From NCBI GenBank assembly GCA_001312405.1, contig BBDR01000003.1, positions 124,001 through 188,000 of the forward strand: a stretch of DNA of 64,000 nt, written 5' to 3'. The position numbers were made by a program, and so were the translations under genes. The DNA is from Clostridium sp. NkU-1 (GTDB taxonomy: Bacteria > Bacillota_A > Clostridia > Lachnospirales > Lachnospiraceae). This document shows positions 41,926 through 52,580 of the stretch, piece after piece (positions within the stretch are counted from its first letter, which is position 1; the number at the start of each line of letters is the position of its first letter). The notes beneath the pieces were generated by a model, which was not told where the DNA came from, did no database searches, and saw only the letters and a program-made list of their open reading frames with translations.

Positions 41926-42878
41926 ATGAAAAAAACGAATTTTAACAACAATCTTAGCTTTAGGTCTTATGGCATCAATGCTTGCAGGATGTGGTGCGGA
42001 GAAGTCTGCAGAAACAAATAGCAGCACAGAAGTGGCTTCAGGCAAATACAAGTTCAGCGTCGTTCTGAAAACCCTAAACAGTGAGTATTGGGGGCAGGTC
42101 GCTGCGGGTGTTAAGGACGCCGCCGCCAAATATGGCGTAGAGTATAGCCTTTTGGGTGCACCCGATGAAACCAATATCACCGACCATGTAAGTAAACTTG
42201 AAAGTGAGCTTACAAGTAACCCCCAGGTTCTGATTACCGCACTTTTGCAGGAGAGCGAAACCTCTACATTGGCACGGTATCCTGAAGTGCCCGTAATCTT
42301 TGTTGACTCCAATGCCGAATATCCCGCTAAAAAAAGCGTTCATCGGCACAGGTAACGTCGCTGCCGGTATTAAGGGCGGTGAATACATTGGTTCTAAACT
42401 TAAACCGGGCGATAAGGTTCTGCTGGTGGGCGGCCAATCAGGCGAGTCCACAAGCGAGCAGCGCTTAGAGGGCTTCCGTACCGGTCTTGAAAGCAAGGGA
42501 ATTACTAATATTGATGTTACCTATGGCGGAAACGTTGCAAACGTAGCTATGCCGTATATAGAGGACGCTCTGTCCCGTACACCTGATCTGAAGGCTATCC
42601 TGTCCATGAACGACGATATGGCAATGGGTGCGCTGCAGGCGCTGAAGGCAGCAGGACGTGACGATGTGCTGGTTCTTGGATTTGACGCGACAAGCGCGGC
42701 AGTAGAAGCCATTGCGGCAGGTACTATGACCGCAAGTATTGCTCAGCAGCCTTATTTAATGGGCTATCAGGCGATCGAGCAGGCGATTAAGGTTGCAGAC
42801 GGTGAAGAGATTGAGGTTGATCAGGTTGTTTCCGTAACCGTAGTTGACGCGGATAATGTAGAAGGATATAAGAAATAA
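41926..42878 (+). CDS. Ribose/inositol-type ABC transporter, substrate-binding lipoprotein, two frameshifts
   Basis: Periplasmic-binding-protein-like (family 1) sugar or inositol receptor. With six A instead of seven after the ATG it begins MKKRILTTILALGLMASMLAGCG, a clear lipoprotein signal. A second A7 run near 42329-42335 (six needed: PAKKAFIGTGNVAAG) breaks it. The fold is shown by LLVGGQSGESTSEQRLEGF and ILSMNDDMAMGALQAL. About 316 residues. Location after iolB suggests inositol as ligand. Arginine is mostly CGT/CGC here, unlike the iol enzymes. Confidence 0.87.
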
Positions 42879-43017
42879 TATGAATTCGCCCGCCTCTTTG
42901 CGGTGGGCGAAACTTAAAACAGGGCGCAAAATAAATTCTGCATGGCAATCAATGTTTTTAGTTTGCATGATTGCACTGCCAACTCTTTGAAAGACTAAGA
43001 AAGGAGGCATCGCGCAA

Positions 43018-44534
43018 ATGGCGGAAAAGGAAAATCCTGAATATGTAGTTGAACTGCGTGGAATAACAAAATACTTCCCAGGTGTAGTGGCTCTTAAAAA
43101 TATGCAGCTTCAGATTAAACCTGGCGAGATACATGGACTTATCGGCGAAAACGGCGCAGGAAAGTCTACTCTAATTAAAACCTTAACAGGCGTGTATAAA
43201 CCCGAAGAGGGGCAAATCTTTGTAGACGGAGCAGAACAGCACTTCCACGGTCCGAACGACGCGCGCACGGCGGGTATTGCCTGCGTTTATCAGGAACTTA
43301 ATATTATCAAGCTGCTCTCAGTGACTGATAACGTGTTCTTAGGGCATCAGATTAAAGGCGCGGGCGGATTGCTTGACTACCCGAGAATGCATAAAGAGGC
43401 GGCAGAGGCTCTTGCGATTTTAGGCAGAACATTGACCCTCAGAAAAATGCGGGCGAGCTGGGTGTTGGACAACAGCAGATGATTGAGATTGCAAAGGCAG
43501 TTCGCCTGAAGGCAAAGCTTATCATCATGGACGAGCCGACCTCTTCATTGGGGGAGCACGGCGTAAAACAGCTTATGGAGGTCGTCCGAAAGCTGAAAAG
43601 TCAAGGCGTTGCAATACTCTTCGTTTCCCATAAATTAGAAGAACTCTTTGAGCTTTGCGATAGAGTGACTGTTATTCGTGACGGTGAACACGTTAAAACC
43701 CAGGACATTGGGGACTGGACCAATGACAGTCTGATTCAGGCGATGGTGGGCCGTTCGCTTGACAATCTCTTCCCCAAGGTGTCAGGAACGAAAGGTGAAT
43801 GCTACCTTGAGGTGAAGAACCTTATGGAAAGGGGCATGTTCAGCAATATTAGCTTTAAGGCTTACGGCGGGCAGGTACTGGGCTTTGCAGGACTTGTCGG
43901 AGCGGGGCGGACAGAGGTTATGCGTGCAATCTTCGGGGCTGATAAACTTGACGGAGGAGAGGTTCACATCAGGGGCAAAAGGATGAAGTTCCGCAGCCCC
44001 AAACAGGCCATTGCCGCAGGGCTTGCCTTCATTACAGAGGATCGTAAGGGGCAGGGACTGATCCTGGACCAGACGATTCGGAATAACTTCATATTGGCAA
44101 CTATGAATAAGTTTATAAAGAACGGCTTCTTAGATGAAGAACGTATCGAAAGTACAGGGCAGAATCATATCAGCAGCCTTAAAATAAAAACGCCTTCTAT
44201 TGACGAAGTCGTTGGAAAGCTGTCAGGTGGAAATCAGCAGAAAGTCGTCATTGGCAAGTGGGTCAACGCAGAGGCGGACATCTACATCTTTGACGAACCG
44301 ACGCGCGGGATCGATGTGGGCGCGAAGATTGAGGTTTATAACGTGATAAACAAGCTTGTCGGAGAGGGTAAGTGCGTCATCATGGTTTCAAGTGAGCTGC
44401 CTGAGATTTTGGGAATGAGTGACCGCGTAATTGTCATGCGCGAGGGCAAAATTATGGGCGAAATTGAGCGTGAAAGCGAGCAATTTAACAGCGAATCAAT
44501 TATGAAAGCGGCGTGGGGAGGAAAAATCGCATGA
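43018..44534 (+). CDS. Ribose/inositol-type ABC transporter, tandem ATP-binding protein, one frameshift
   Basis: RbsA/MglA-type protein with two nucleotide-binding domains. First half: Walker A GENGAGKST, Walker B LIIMDEPTSSL. Second half: signature LSGGNQQKVVIGKW and IFDEPTRGIDVGAK. One A is missing near 43427; repaired it reads NIDPQKNAGELGVGQQQ. About 505 residues. Overlaps the permease start by 4 bases (ATGA). Confidence 0.9.
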
Positions 44535-45577
44535 ATACGACAAGAGCGGCAAAGCCGCATGAAGCCATCGGAAAAACCTTAACAATTAAAAAAATCATCG
44601 GTAAAATGGGGGCCCTTCTGGCATTGATCGTGCTATGTCTTTTAATTGGTATTGCCACGCGCGGACGCTTCTTTGCGACAAGCAACCTTATGAATGTATT
44701 GCGCCAGGTGTCCATCAACTGCTTTATCGCGGCAGGAATGCTTCTCGTGCTGATTACGGCGGGTATCGACCTTTCCGTGGGATTTAACGCGGTTTTGGCT
44801 ACCTGTGTCATGGGCGTCATGGTGAAAGGCGGATTTACGTTTTCACCTGTCTTGATCCTGGTGGCACTTGTCATTGCGGGAATTGTAGGTTATATAAACG
44901 GCACACTTTTAACAAGGCTTTCATTGCCTCACCCGTTCGTATCAACACTTGGCATGAAGTTTGTAACCTGGGGCCTGGCATTAATCGTGACGTCTGCAAC
45001 TCCTATTGGACTTAGCGGTAAGGGCGTTGATGGTATGCTGTGGCTTGGCAGCGCTGCCGTTCCCGGCACAAAGGCCATTGGCCGCTTACCGATGAGCTTT
45101 GTAGCGGTGGTCGTGTTGTATGTAATTATGCACATTTTCCTGACACGTACAGAGCTTGGCCGGAAGATTTACTGCGTGGGAGGTAACCCGGAGGCAAGCC
45201 GGCTATCGGGCATCGACTGTGATAAGGTTCTGCGAATTGTCTATACAATGAGCGGTCTGCTGTGCGGACTTGCAGGAATTGTTCTGGCAGGGCGTGTGGC
45301 AACTGCTGACCCGAACGCGGGCGCAACCTTTGATACAGATGCAATAGCTGCCTGTATCGTAGGCGGAGCGAGCTTTACGGGCGGTAAGGGCAGTATGGGC
45401 GGAACACTTGTGGGCGCAATGATTATCGCTGTTATCCGTAATGGTCTGAACCTGCTGGGTGCAAGCACTGATGTTCAGTATGTGGTTATCGGACTTGTTA
45501 TAATCTTGGCGGTACTGATTGACGTGATGCGTGCCAAAGCGGAGGCAAACGCTCGCAAGCAGGCGATGATCAAATAG
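44531..45577 (+). CDS. Ribose/inositol-type ABC transporter permease
   Basis: RbsC-type membrane subunit, intact, with 8-10 hydrophobic segments and the family motif ATCVMGVMV...GYINGTLLTRL followed by TLGMKFVTWG. It starts at ATG 44531 (MNTTRAAKPHEAIGK), which overlaps the ATPase stop and follows GGGAGG; an upstream GTG at 44513 is less likely. 348 residues. Completes an importer probably for inositol. Confidence 0.9.
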   Translation: MNTTRAAKPHEAIGKTLTIKKIIGKMGALLALIVLCLLIGIATRGRFFATSNLMNVLRQVSINCFIAAGMLLVLITAGIDLSVGFNAVLATCVMGVMVKGGFTFSPVLILVALVIAGIVGYINGTLLTRLSLPHPFVSTLGMKFVTWGLALIVTSATPIGLSGKGVDGMLWLGSAAVPGTKAIGRLPMSFVAVVVLYVIMHIFLTRTELGRKIYCVGGNPEASRLSGIDCDKVLRIVYTMSGLLCGLAGIVLAGRVATADPNAGATFDTDAIAACIVGGASFTGGKGSMGGTLVGAMIIAVIRNGLNLLGASTDVQYVVIGLVIILAVLIDVMRAKAEANARKQAMIK

Positions 45578-45615
45578 TAACCTGTCAAAATAATTGAATT
45601 TAAAGGAGAACAAAT

Positions 45616-46801
45616 ATGTTTCGTGAGGTATGGACAAGTGCAGCTCCCCTGCGTTGGGGTATGGTTGGCGGCGGTCAAGGCAGCGAGATTGGATACATCC
45701 ATCGAAGCAGTGCGTGCCGTGACGGAGGATTTAAGTTTGTAGCAGGCGCGCTGGACGTAGATGCAGAGCGCGGACGTGAGTTTGGTGTGAAGCTTGGGCT
45801 GTCACCTGAGCGGTGTTATTCTGATTATAAGACGATGTTTGCTGAAGAGGCAAAGCGTGAAGACGGAATTCAGGCGGTGACAATCTGCGTGCCGAACTTT
45901 CTGCACTATGAGGTCAGCCGTGAGGCTCTCCTTGCAGGACTTCATGTTGTATGTGAAAAGCCGCTTTGCTTCACCCTGGAAGAAGCAGAGGAACTGAAGG
46001 CGCTGGCAATTGAGAAGAATCGTATGTTCGGCGTAACTTACGGCTATACCGGATTCCCGATGGTGCATCAGGCTCGTCAGATGATTGCGAGGGGCGATAT
46101 CGGTGATGTGCGTATCATCAAAATGCAGTTCGCTCACGGCTTTCAGACCCACCCTGTTGAGAGTAAAAGTGCGGGTACAGCCTGGCGCGTAAACCCGAAA
46201 ACCTCCGGCTCTACATACGTTTTGGGGGATTTGGGGACACACTGCCTTTATATGAGTCAGATGATGGTACCGGGATTGGAGATTGAGAAGCTGCTTTGCA
46301 CACGTCAGAGCTTTGTGGCAAGCCGTGCTCCATTGGAGGATAACGCGACAGTTCTCCTGCAGTACAAGGGCGGAGCAGTCGGCACACTCTGGGCGACAAG
46401 CGTCAACGCGGGAAGCACTCATCAGCAAAAAAATTCGTGTAATCGGCAGCAAGGCAAGCATCGAGTGGTGGGATGAACATCCAAATCAGCTCTCCTACGA
46501 GGTGCAGGGTGAGCCTGTCAGAATATTAGAGCATGGCATGGACTATCTCTACTTAGATGATGAGATGACCGCCAGCAACCGCATGGGAAGCGGCCATTCT
46601 GAGGGCTTGTTTGAGTCCTGGAGCGGGATGTATCGCCGTTTTGCAGAGTGCTGCCAAAAACTTGACAGCGGTGCAAAGCTATTAGACGTGCTGAGCGGGA
46701 CATGGGTTCCCAATATCCTCGATGGAGTTGAGGGTGTGCGCTTTGTAGAGCACTGCGTAGAGAGTGCCGATAACGGTTCTCTTTGGGTTGAATATGTCTA
46801 A
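45616..46801 (+). CDS. Gfo/Idh/MocA-family oxidoreductase, one frameshift
   Basis: Last gene of the inositol cluster, about 394 residues. N-terminal WGMVGGGQGSEIGYIHRSS is a distinctive variant of the Rossmann loop; EKP is in HVVCEKPLCF, and DLGTHCLYMSQMM lies in the second domain. An A7 run near 46426-46432 (six needed: HQQKIRVIGSKASIEWW) breaks it. It may act on another inositol isomer or a keto-inositol, but this is inferred from position. Codon use matches the transporter genes before it. Confidence 0.85.
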
Positions 46802-46834
46802 AAATTCAGGGACTATTCAGGCGTCCGCCTTGCC

Positions 46835-46887
46835 AAAGGCCAGAAAAAGATGGAAAGCGTTCAGGCTTCTGTCTTTTTCTGGCCTTT
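46835..46887 (+). terminator. Terminator at the end of the inositol cluster
   Basis: AAAGGCCAGAAAAAGA (46835-46850) pairs perfectly with TCTTTTTCTGGCCTTT (46872-46887). A 16-bp stem; the T content is inside the stem rather than after it. Confidence 0.75.
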
Positions 46888-47047
46888 ATCCGTTGATCAG
46901 TCCTTTTCAGAAACACACGAAAACAGGGTCAGGACTGATCCGGGCAAGCAGATACCCTGCAAGTACCTTTTTGCAAACATGATAAACTCTGTCAGCATAT
47001 TTTATAAGGTATTGATGGATAATTGATATCAGAAAAGAGGAATAATC

Positions 47048-47740
47048 ATGAGCCAGGTTTGGCAAATACTGGTGAGCCTTGTGGAAAGGTATGACCTTAT
47101 CTACCAGACGGGTTTGTTTTTTCGAATTGTTGTAGCAGGGTTTTTAGGGTATCTGATCGGATATGAGAGAACCAATCGTTATAAGGGGGCAGGGATGAGA
47201 ACCCATGCCATTGTGGCTATGGGAGCGGCTCTTATGATGGTGGTTTCCAAGTACGGGTTCCGGGATGTTCCCAATTTTGATGCTTCCAGAATCGCTTCCC
47301 AGATCGTATCAGGGATCGGCTTTCTTGGAGCAGGAGTGATCTTTGTTAAGAATCATTCAGTCAGCGGTTTAACAACTGCAGCAGGCATCTGGGCGACTGC
47401 AGGAGTGGGGATGGCAATCGGCGCAGGCAACTACTTTTTGGGATGCGGAGCAGGCCTTTTTCTTATTTTTACCCAGGTCATTCTTCATGATGTTCCCTTT
47501 CTCTCCAGGGAGCCATACCGAGGTGTCTTAAAAATAACCACGAAACAATACAACATCGTTATCACGGAGTTGTTTCATAACTTAAATGAGGAGAAGATCA
47601 AGGTTTTAAACATTAAGGTAGGAAAAACAAAGGATGGGGTCAAGGTGGAACTGGATCTCCTTTATCCGGCTGGATATGAGAAAAATGATCTGGTCATCAA
47701 GTGGTCAAATGATGAACGGATCGAGTCCATTAACGGCTAA
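47048..47740 (+). CDS. mgtC: MgtC/SapB-family membrane protein
   Basis: 230 residues with four to five N-terminal membrane segments carrying the family hallmarks GYLIGYERTNRYKGAGMRTH, GSGIGFLGAG-type loop (VSGIGFLGAGVIF) and SGLTTAAGIWATAGVGMAIG, followed by a small cytosolic ACT-like domain. Proteins of this family affect magnesium homeostasis or membrane potential; the exact role here is open. Single gene with AAGAGGAA upstream. Confidence 0.9.
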   Translation: MSQVWQILVSLVERYDLIYQTGLFFRIVVAGFLGYLIGYERTNRYKGAGMRTHAIVAMGAALMMVVSKYGFRDVPNFDASRIASQIVSGIGFLGAGVIFVKNHSVSGLTTAAGIWATAGVGMAIGAGNYFLGCGAGLFLIFTQVILHDVPFLSREPYRGVLKITTKQYNIVITELFHNLNEEKIKVLNIKVGKTKDGVKVELDLLYPAGYEKNDLVIKWSNDERIESING

Positions 47741-47839
47741 AGTAACAGGTATGATCTTCCAGTAAAGGAATCTTTTGATTGTTTTCAAACTGAATCACCG
47801 TAAAGCTATAGAAAAAGTAGGAAATAAACTTAAAAACAG

Positions 47840-47869
47840 TTGCAAATTAACCTGAAATGTGTTTATAAT
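47840..47869 (+). promoter_or_regulatory. Promoter of the peptide ABC operon
   Basis: TTGCAA (47840-47845), 18-base spacer, TATAAT (47864-47869), about 75 bases before the start codon. Confidence 0.65.
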
Positions 47870-47942
47870 GAATCTGACTTTTCTGACTGAAAGCCTGATA
47901 CGGCATCGGTTATAATTAACGGAAAACTGAAAGGAGAAATGT

Positions 47943-49572
47943 ATGAAAAAAAGTTTTTATGAAGAGTGCGGCATTCCTGCTGGCATCTGTCATGGTGCTG
48001 GGAGGCCTTACCGCCTGCGGAGGAAAGGACCCGGTTGCAGAAGGTACCACAACTGCTGACGCAGTTTCAGCAGGCGGATCAGATGAAGGAGCCGGAACAA
48101 CGGCAGCAGGAGGGGAAAGCACATTTACCTATGCAATTGCAGGCGATCCTGGAGCTAATGTGAATGTAATCACCACAAGCGACCGTTTCGGCCTTATGAC
48201 CATTAAGATGATCTATTCCCCGCTGTATATGTACAATGCGGATGGGATCAATTACTTCCTGGCAAAGAGTATAGACACCTCTGAGGACAAACTGACCTAT
48301 ACCATGCACCTGCGGGATGATGTAAAATGGTCGGATGGAGAGAAATTCACTGCTGATGACGTTGTCTTTACCTTTGAAGCCATGGCAGACGAGAAAAACG
48401 CTGGCTGGGCATATTCTCAGCTGGTATTTCCCGAAGGAGCAGTTAAGATCGAAAAGATCGACGACTATACGGTTTCCCTTACCATGCCTTTTGTAAACTC
48501 CGCTGCAGTGGAGTTGTTTTCCCAGATTTTCATCATGCCAAAGCATATCTATGAAAATGTGGAGAACTTTGAAAATAATGATGTGAATACCAAGCCTGTA
48601 GGCACAGGGCCTTACGTAATGGCAGAATACTCCCCAGGTTCCTACGTGAAATTCACGAAGAATGAGAATTACTTTCTGGGCGCCCCCTCCATTGACAATT
48701 TCGTATACAGGATCATTGAAAATGAAAATACAGCCATGACAGCGATTCAGAGCGGAGAAGTAAACGCATGGATCGGAACTCCTGCACAGGTGGCGCAGAT
48801 GAATCTGGAAGCAGCTAATCTGACCGTTTATCCATATCAGGAAGGCCGTGTGGGATATATGATGATCAATGCAGGCCGTGTAAAGGATGAAAACTTCAGG
48901 AAAGCCATTTTCTATGCCCTGGACAAAAAGGCCATTGCAGATGCAGCTCTCTTAGATCCCCAGTATTATGACCTGCCATGGAGCTTCATGCCTCCTAACA
49001 GCCAGTATTTTACAGAGGATGTAGAAAAATATGAACAGAACCTGGATAAATCCAAGGAACTTCTTGCTGCTTCCGGTGTATCAAATCCGGAACTGACACT
49101 TGCCTATAACGCTTCTGACAGCCTTCAGTCCACCTCTGCCATCATGATACAGGAGCAGCTTCAGAAGGCAGGAATTAAGTTGAACTTAACGGGCGTGGAT
49201 TCCACTGCTCTCAGCCAGCAGATGAAGCAGGCTGACAACTCTTATGATATGTACTTTGGCGGCTATATCATGGGCATTGATCCGGATACGTTCTCAAGCT
49301 TGTTTGAATCAGGTGCCGCATTTAATTACATGCATTATGACTATCCTGAGATGAATGATCTGTTTGCACAGGGCCGTAAGGAAACGGATGTGGCAAAGCG
49401 TAAGGAAATCTATACAACCATCCAGCAGAAGCTGCAGGATACCGCTTGTTTCTATCCGCTGTATTCCAATAAACGGCTTCTTGTAGTATCTAAGAACGTA
49501 TCAGGAATTGAAGAATCAAAGCTGGTTCCTGTTTATACCTTTGAAGATACTTCCAAACTACAGATGAAGTAA
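47943..49572 (+). CDS. Peptide/nickel-type ABC transporter, substrate-binding lipoprotein, frameshift at start
   Basis: Family 5 solute-binding protein (DppA/OppA type), about 540 residues. The A7 run after the ATG needs six A; the start then reads MKKVFMKSAAFLLASVMVLGGLTACGG with a lipobox LTAC. Body motifs include VKWSDGEKFTADDVVFTFEAM and GTGPYVM. Precedes its two permeases and two ATPases. Ligand is probably an oligopeptide or a similar compound. Confidence 0.9.
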
Positions 49573-49632
49573 TGCAGACAGCAGGTGTGTAAGCTGCAGA
49601 AATTGTGCGGCGCGGGGATCAGCTGTGAAAAG

Positions 49633-49677
49633 GAAAGGGTGTTCTGCTGCTGAAATCCTGCAGCAGGCACCTCTTTC
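49633..49677 (+). terminator. Hairpin between binding-protein gene and permease genes
   Basis: AAAGGGTG...CTGCTGC pairs with GCAGCAG...CACCTCTTT, ending in TTT. A partial terminator here would give more binding protein than membrane subunits, as commonly seen in ABC operons. Confidence 0.6.
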
Positions 49678-49697
49678 TATATATAAGGAGAAACCAT

Positions 49698-50650
49698 ATG
49701 GCGAAATATATATTAAGACGAATATTGACAGCCATACCCATGGTCCTTTTAATTACAATTCTATGTTTTGCTTTGATGCATTTTGCACCTTATAATGCCA
49801 TTGATGCTATGACAACACCAAAGATGTCACCGGAAACAATTGAATTGATTAAGGCAAAATATGGGTACGACAAGCCTCTGTTCATCCAGTATTTACGCTG
49901 GCTGAACGGAATATTAAATGGAAATTTCGGATATTCCATCGTAACCAAGCAAAGCATTGCAGGAGATCTGGCGGTGAGGATTCCGAACACCATAAAACTG
50001 GTACTTCCGGCCTATGCTGCCGCTTATATCCTGGCAATCATCCTTGGGCTTTTAGCAGGCTCCCATAAGAATAAGACAGCAGACAAAGTGATTGACGGAA
50101 TATCTTCCATAGCGATCGCCGTTCCTTCCTTCTGGTTTTCCATGCTTTTGATTTTTGTCCTGGGTTATAAGCTTAAGCTTCTTCCCATTGTGGGGATGCA
50201 TTCCGTAGGAAAGGAAGCCTCCATGGTGGATTTTCTAAGGCATTTTATCATGCCTTTTATCACCCTTACCTTTGCATTTTTACCGGCCAATGTAAAATTT
50301 GTCCGTTCCTCCACGGTCACCCAGTTTTCAGAGGATTATGTGCTGGTTCAGCGGGCCTCGGGGCTTCCAGAGGGGAAATTATGTATAAGCATGTCTGTAA
50401 AAATGTGCTGCTTCCCATTATTACAAGGCTTGGCATGGCTCTTCAGCTGCTGGTAACAGGGGCCATCATAACGGAAACCGTATTTGGCTGGCCGGGAGTA
50501 GGACCTTATTTTATCAAGGCGATCCAGGGCATGGATTATCCCATTGTCATGATTGTTCTGGTGCTGTCCTCCACCCTTGTGATTCTTGGAAACCTTCTGT
50601 CGGATATCCTCTACTGCATTACGGATCCGCGCATCAGGGAAATGGGGTGA
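49698..50650 (+). CDS. Peptide ABC transporter permease (DppB type), one frameshift
   Basis: First membrane subunit, starting MAKYILRRILTAIPMVLLIT after AAGGAG. The inner-membrane component signature is broken by a missing base near 50367; repaired it reads RASGASRGEIMYKHVCKNVLLP, and then GAIITETVFGWPGVG. About 317 residues and six membrane spans. Eight bases before the next permease. Confidence 0.88.
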
Positions 50651-50657
50651 CTGGAAG

Positions 50658-51543
50658 ATGAAACGAAACAAAGAGAACATAAAGAAGAACAGATCCGTCA
50701 GAGCGGACAGCGTATTGCTGTCATTAAAGCATGATAAGGCGGCAATCATTTCCCTGATTCTTTTGGGAGTGATTATTTTATTTGCATTGATTGCGCCTTT
50801 TCTTCCTGTAGAGCCAAATGCCACTAATATTGCAAACCGCCTCCAGCCCCCGTCTGCCGGGCACTGGTTTGGGACCGATGAAGTAGGAAGGGATTATTTT
50901 GCCAGAGTCATCTACGGGGGCCGTGTTTCCCTGCTGGTTGGATTCCTGGCCATGCTTACGAGCCTTACCATCGGAGTGGCGGTAGGCACTATTTCCGGCT
51001 TTTGCGGCGGCATGGTGGACATGGTCCTTATGCGCATTGTAGATGTCCTGTATTCGATTCCATGGATGATCCTGGTTACCGTTGTCAGCATCTTTTTAAG
51101 GCCAGGGTTAAAATCCATTATTCTGGTCATCGGCTTTTTTTACCTGGATGGAAATTGCCAGGCTGGTGCGGGCAGAGACTCTTTCCCTTAAGGAAAGGGA
51201 ATTCATCCTTTATGCCGAGTTTTCCGGCGTGGGCATCTGGAAGATCATTACCAGCCATATTATACCTTCCGTATTTCCCACGATCATTGTGTCGGCAACC
51301 ACCAGCATGGCAAATGCAATTATGACAGAGTCTTCCTTAAGCTTCCTGGGGGTAGGCATACAGCAGCCCATGTCTTCCTGGGGAAGCCTTTTGCAAAACG
51401 CCCAGGGAACCATGCAGAACACCTTTTACATGGCACTGATTCCAGGGCTTTTGATCATAATCACGATTTTTGCCTTTAATAAGCTGGGAAACCTGCTCCG
51501 GGTTTTTGTGGAACCGAAAATTATGAACGACGAGAAAGAGTAA
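50658..51543 (+). CDS. Peptide ABC transporter permease (DppC type), one frameshift
   Basis: Second membrane subunit. The start ATG 50658 (MKRNKENIKKNRSVRAD) is preferred over an upstream in-frame ATG inside dppB. HWFGTDEVGRDYFARVIYG is the typical DppC N-terminal motif. A T7 run near 51135-51141 (six needed) breaks the frame before WMEIARLVRAETLSLKEREF. About 294 residues after repair. Confidence 0.88.
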
Positions 51544-51559
51544 AGCGAGGAAACAGGAA

Positions 51560-52579
51560 TTGGAAGAGACAAAGAAAAACGATGATAAAATCCTGTCCGT
51601 ACAAAATGTGCATACCACCTTTCATACCCACGGGAAATCGGTAAAGGCGGTGCGCGGCGTAAGCTTTCACGCAGGCCGCCAGGAAATCCTTGCCGTTGTG
51701 GGAGAATCGGGCAGCGGAAAAAGTGTTCTGATGAAATCCATCCTGGGCCTGATGCCGGAAAATGCAGAGGTCACTGCGGACCAGATCATGTTCATGGATA
51801 AGGACATGCTTAAAATGACACCGGAACAGCTGAGAAAGATGCGGGGAAAAGAGATTGCAATGGTCTTCCAGGATCCTATGACAGCATTGAATCCTGTAAG
51901 AACCATAGGTTATCATCTGATAGAAGTACTTAAACGCCACAGAGGTATGGATAAGCGGGCAGCCCATAAGGAAGCGATCACGGTTTTGGAACAGGTGGGC
52001 ATCCCGTCTCCGGAAAAGAGGTTAAACCAGTATCCTCATGAATTTTCTGGAGGCATGAGACAGAGAGTGTTAATTGCCATGGCCCTTTGCTGCCGTCCCA
52101 GGCTTCTGATTGCAGATGAGCCGACTACGGCTCTTGATGTGACCATTCAGGCCCAGATCCTTGAGCTTTTGAAAAAGCTGCAGGATGAGACGGGAATGAG
52201 TATCATACTTATCACTCACGATCTTGGAGTGGTGGCAAGCTTAAGCCGCCGGATCCTGGTTATGTACGGCGGACTCCTGATGGAAGAGGGGCTGACCGAA
52301 GAAATCTTTTATGCGCCAAAGCATCCCTATACAAGAGCCCTTCTCCAGGCCATTCCAAAGCCCCAGACAGGGGACCGGAAGCGGCTGGAGCCAATCCCCG
52401 GAATGGCTCCGTCCCTGGTGGACCCTCCCGATGGCTGCCCGTTTGCAGAACGGTGTAAGTTTGCCTGCGGACAATGTGTAAAAGGAATTCCCCAGTACCG
52501 GGTATATTCAGACACCCAGAGAGCCATGTGCATCTTTTCGGAAGAGGAGCTTAATGCAAGGGAAAGGAAGGTGGAGTGA
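51560..52579 (+). CDS. Peptide ABC transporter ATP-binding protein (DppD type)
   Basis: 339 residues, intact. Walker A GESGSGKS, signature FSGGMRQRVLIAMAL, Walker B LLIADEPTTALD. The C-terminal oligopeptide-transport extension has GCPFAERCKFACGQC, typical of the DppD/OppD group and possibly an iron-sulfur site. It starts at TTG 51560 after GAGGAAACAGG. Confidence 0.92.
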   Translation: MEETKKNDDKILSVQNVHTTFHTHGKSVKAVRGVSFHAGRQEILAVVGESGSGKSVLMKSILGLMPENAEVTADQIMFMDKDMLKMTPEQLRKMRGKEIAMVFQDPMTALNPVRTIGYHLIEVLKRHRGMDKRAAHKEAITVLEQVGIPSPEKRLNQYPHEFSGGMRQRVLIAMALCCRPRLLIADEPTTALDVTIQAQILELLKKLQDETGMSIILITHDLGVVASLSRRILVMYGGLLMEEGLTEEIFYAPKHPYTRALLQAIPKPQTGDRKRLEPIPGMAPSLVDPPDGCPFAERCKFACGQCVKGIPQYRVYSDTQRAMCIFSEEELNARERKVE

Positions 52580-52580
52580 T

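Noticed and set aside
46764..46982. Short open frame after the last inositol-cluster gene
   Set aside because: It overlaps the preceding gene and covers the terminator hairpin; no start signal of its own.
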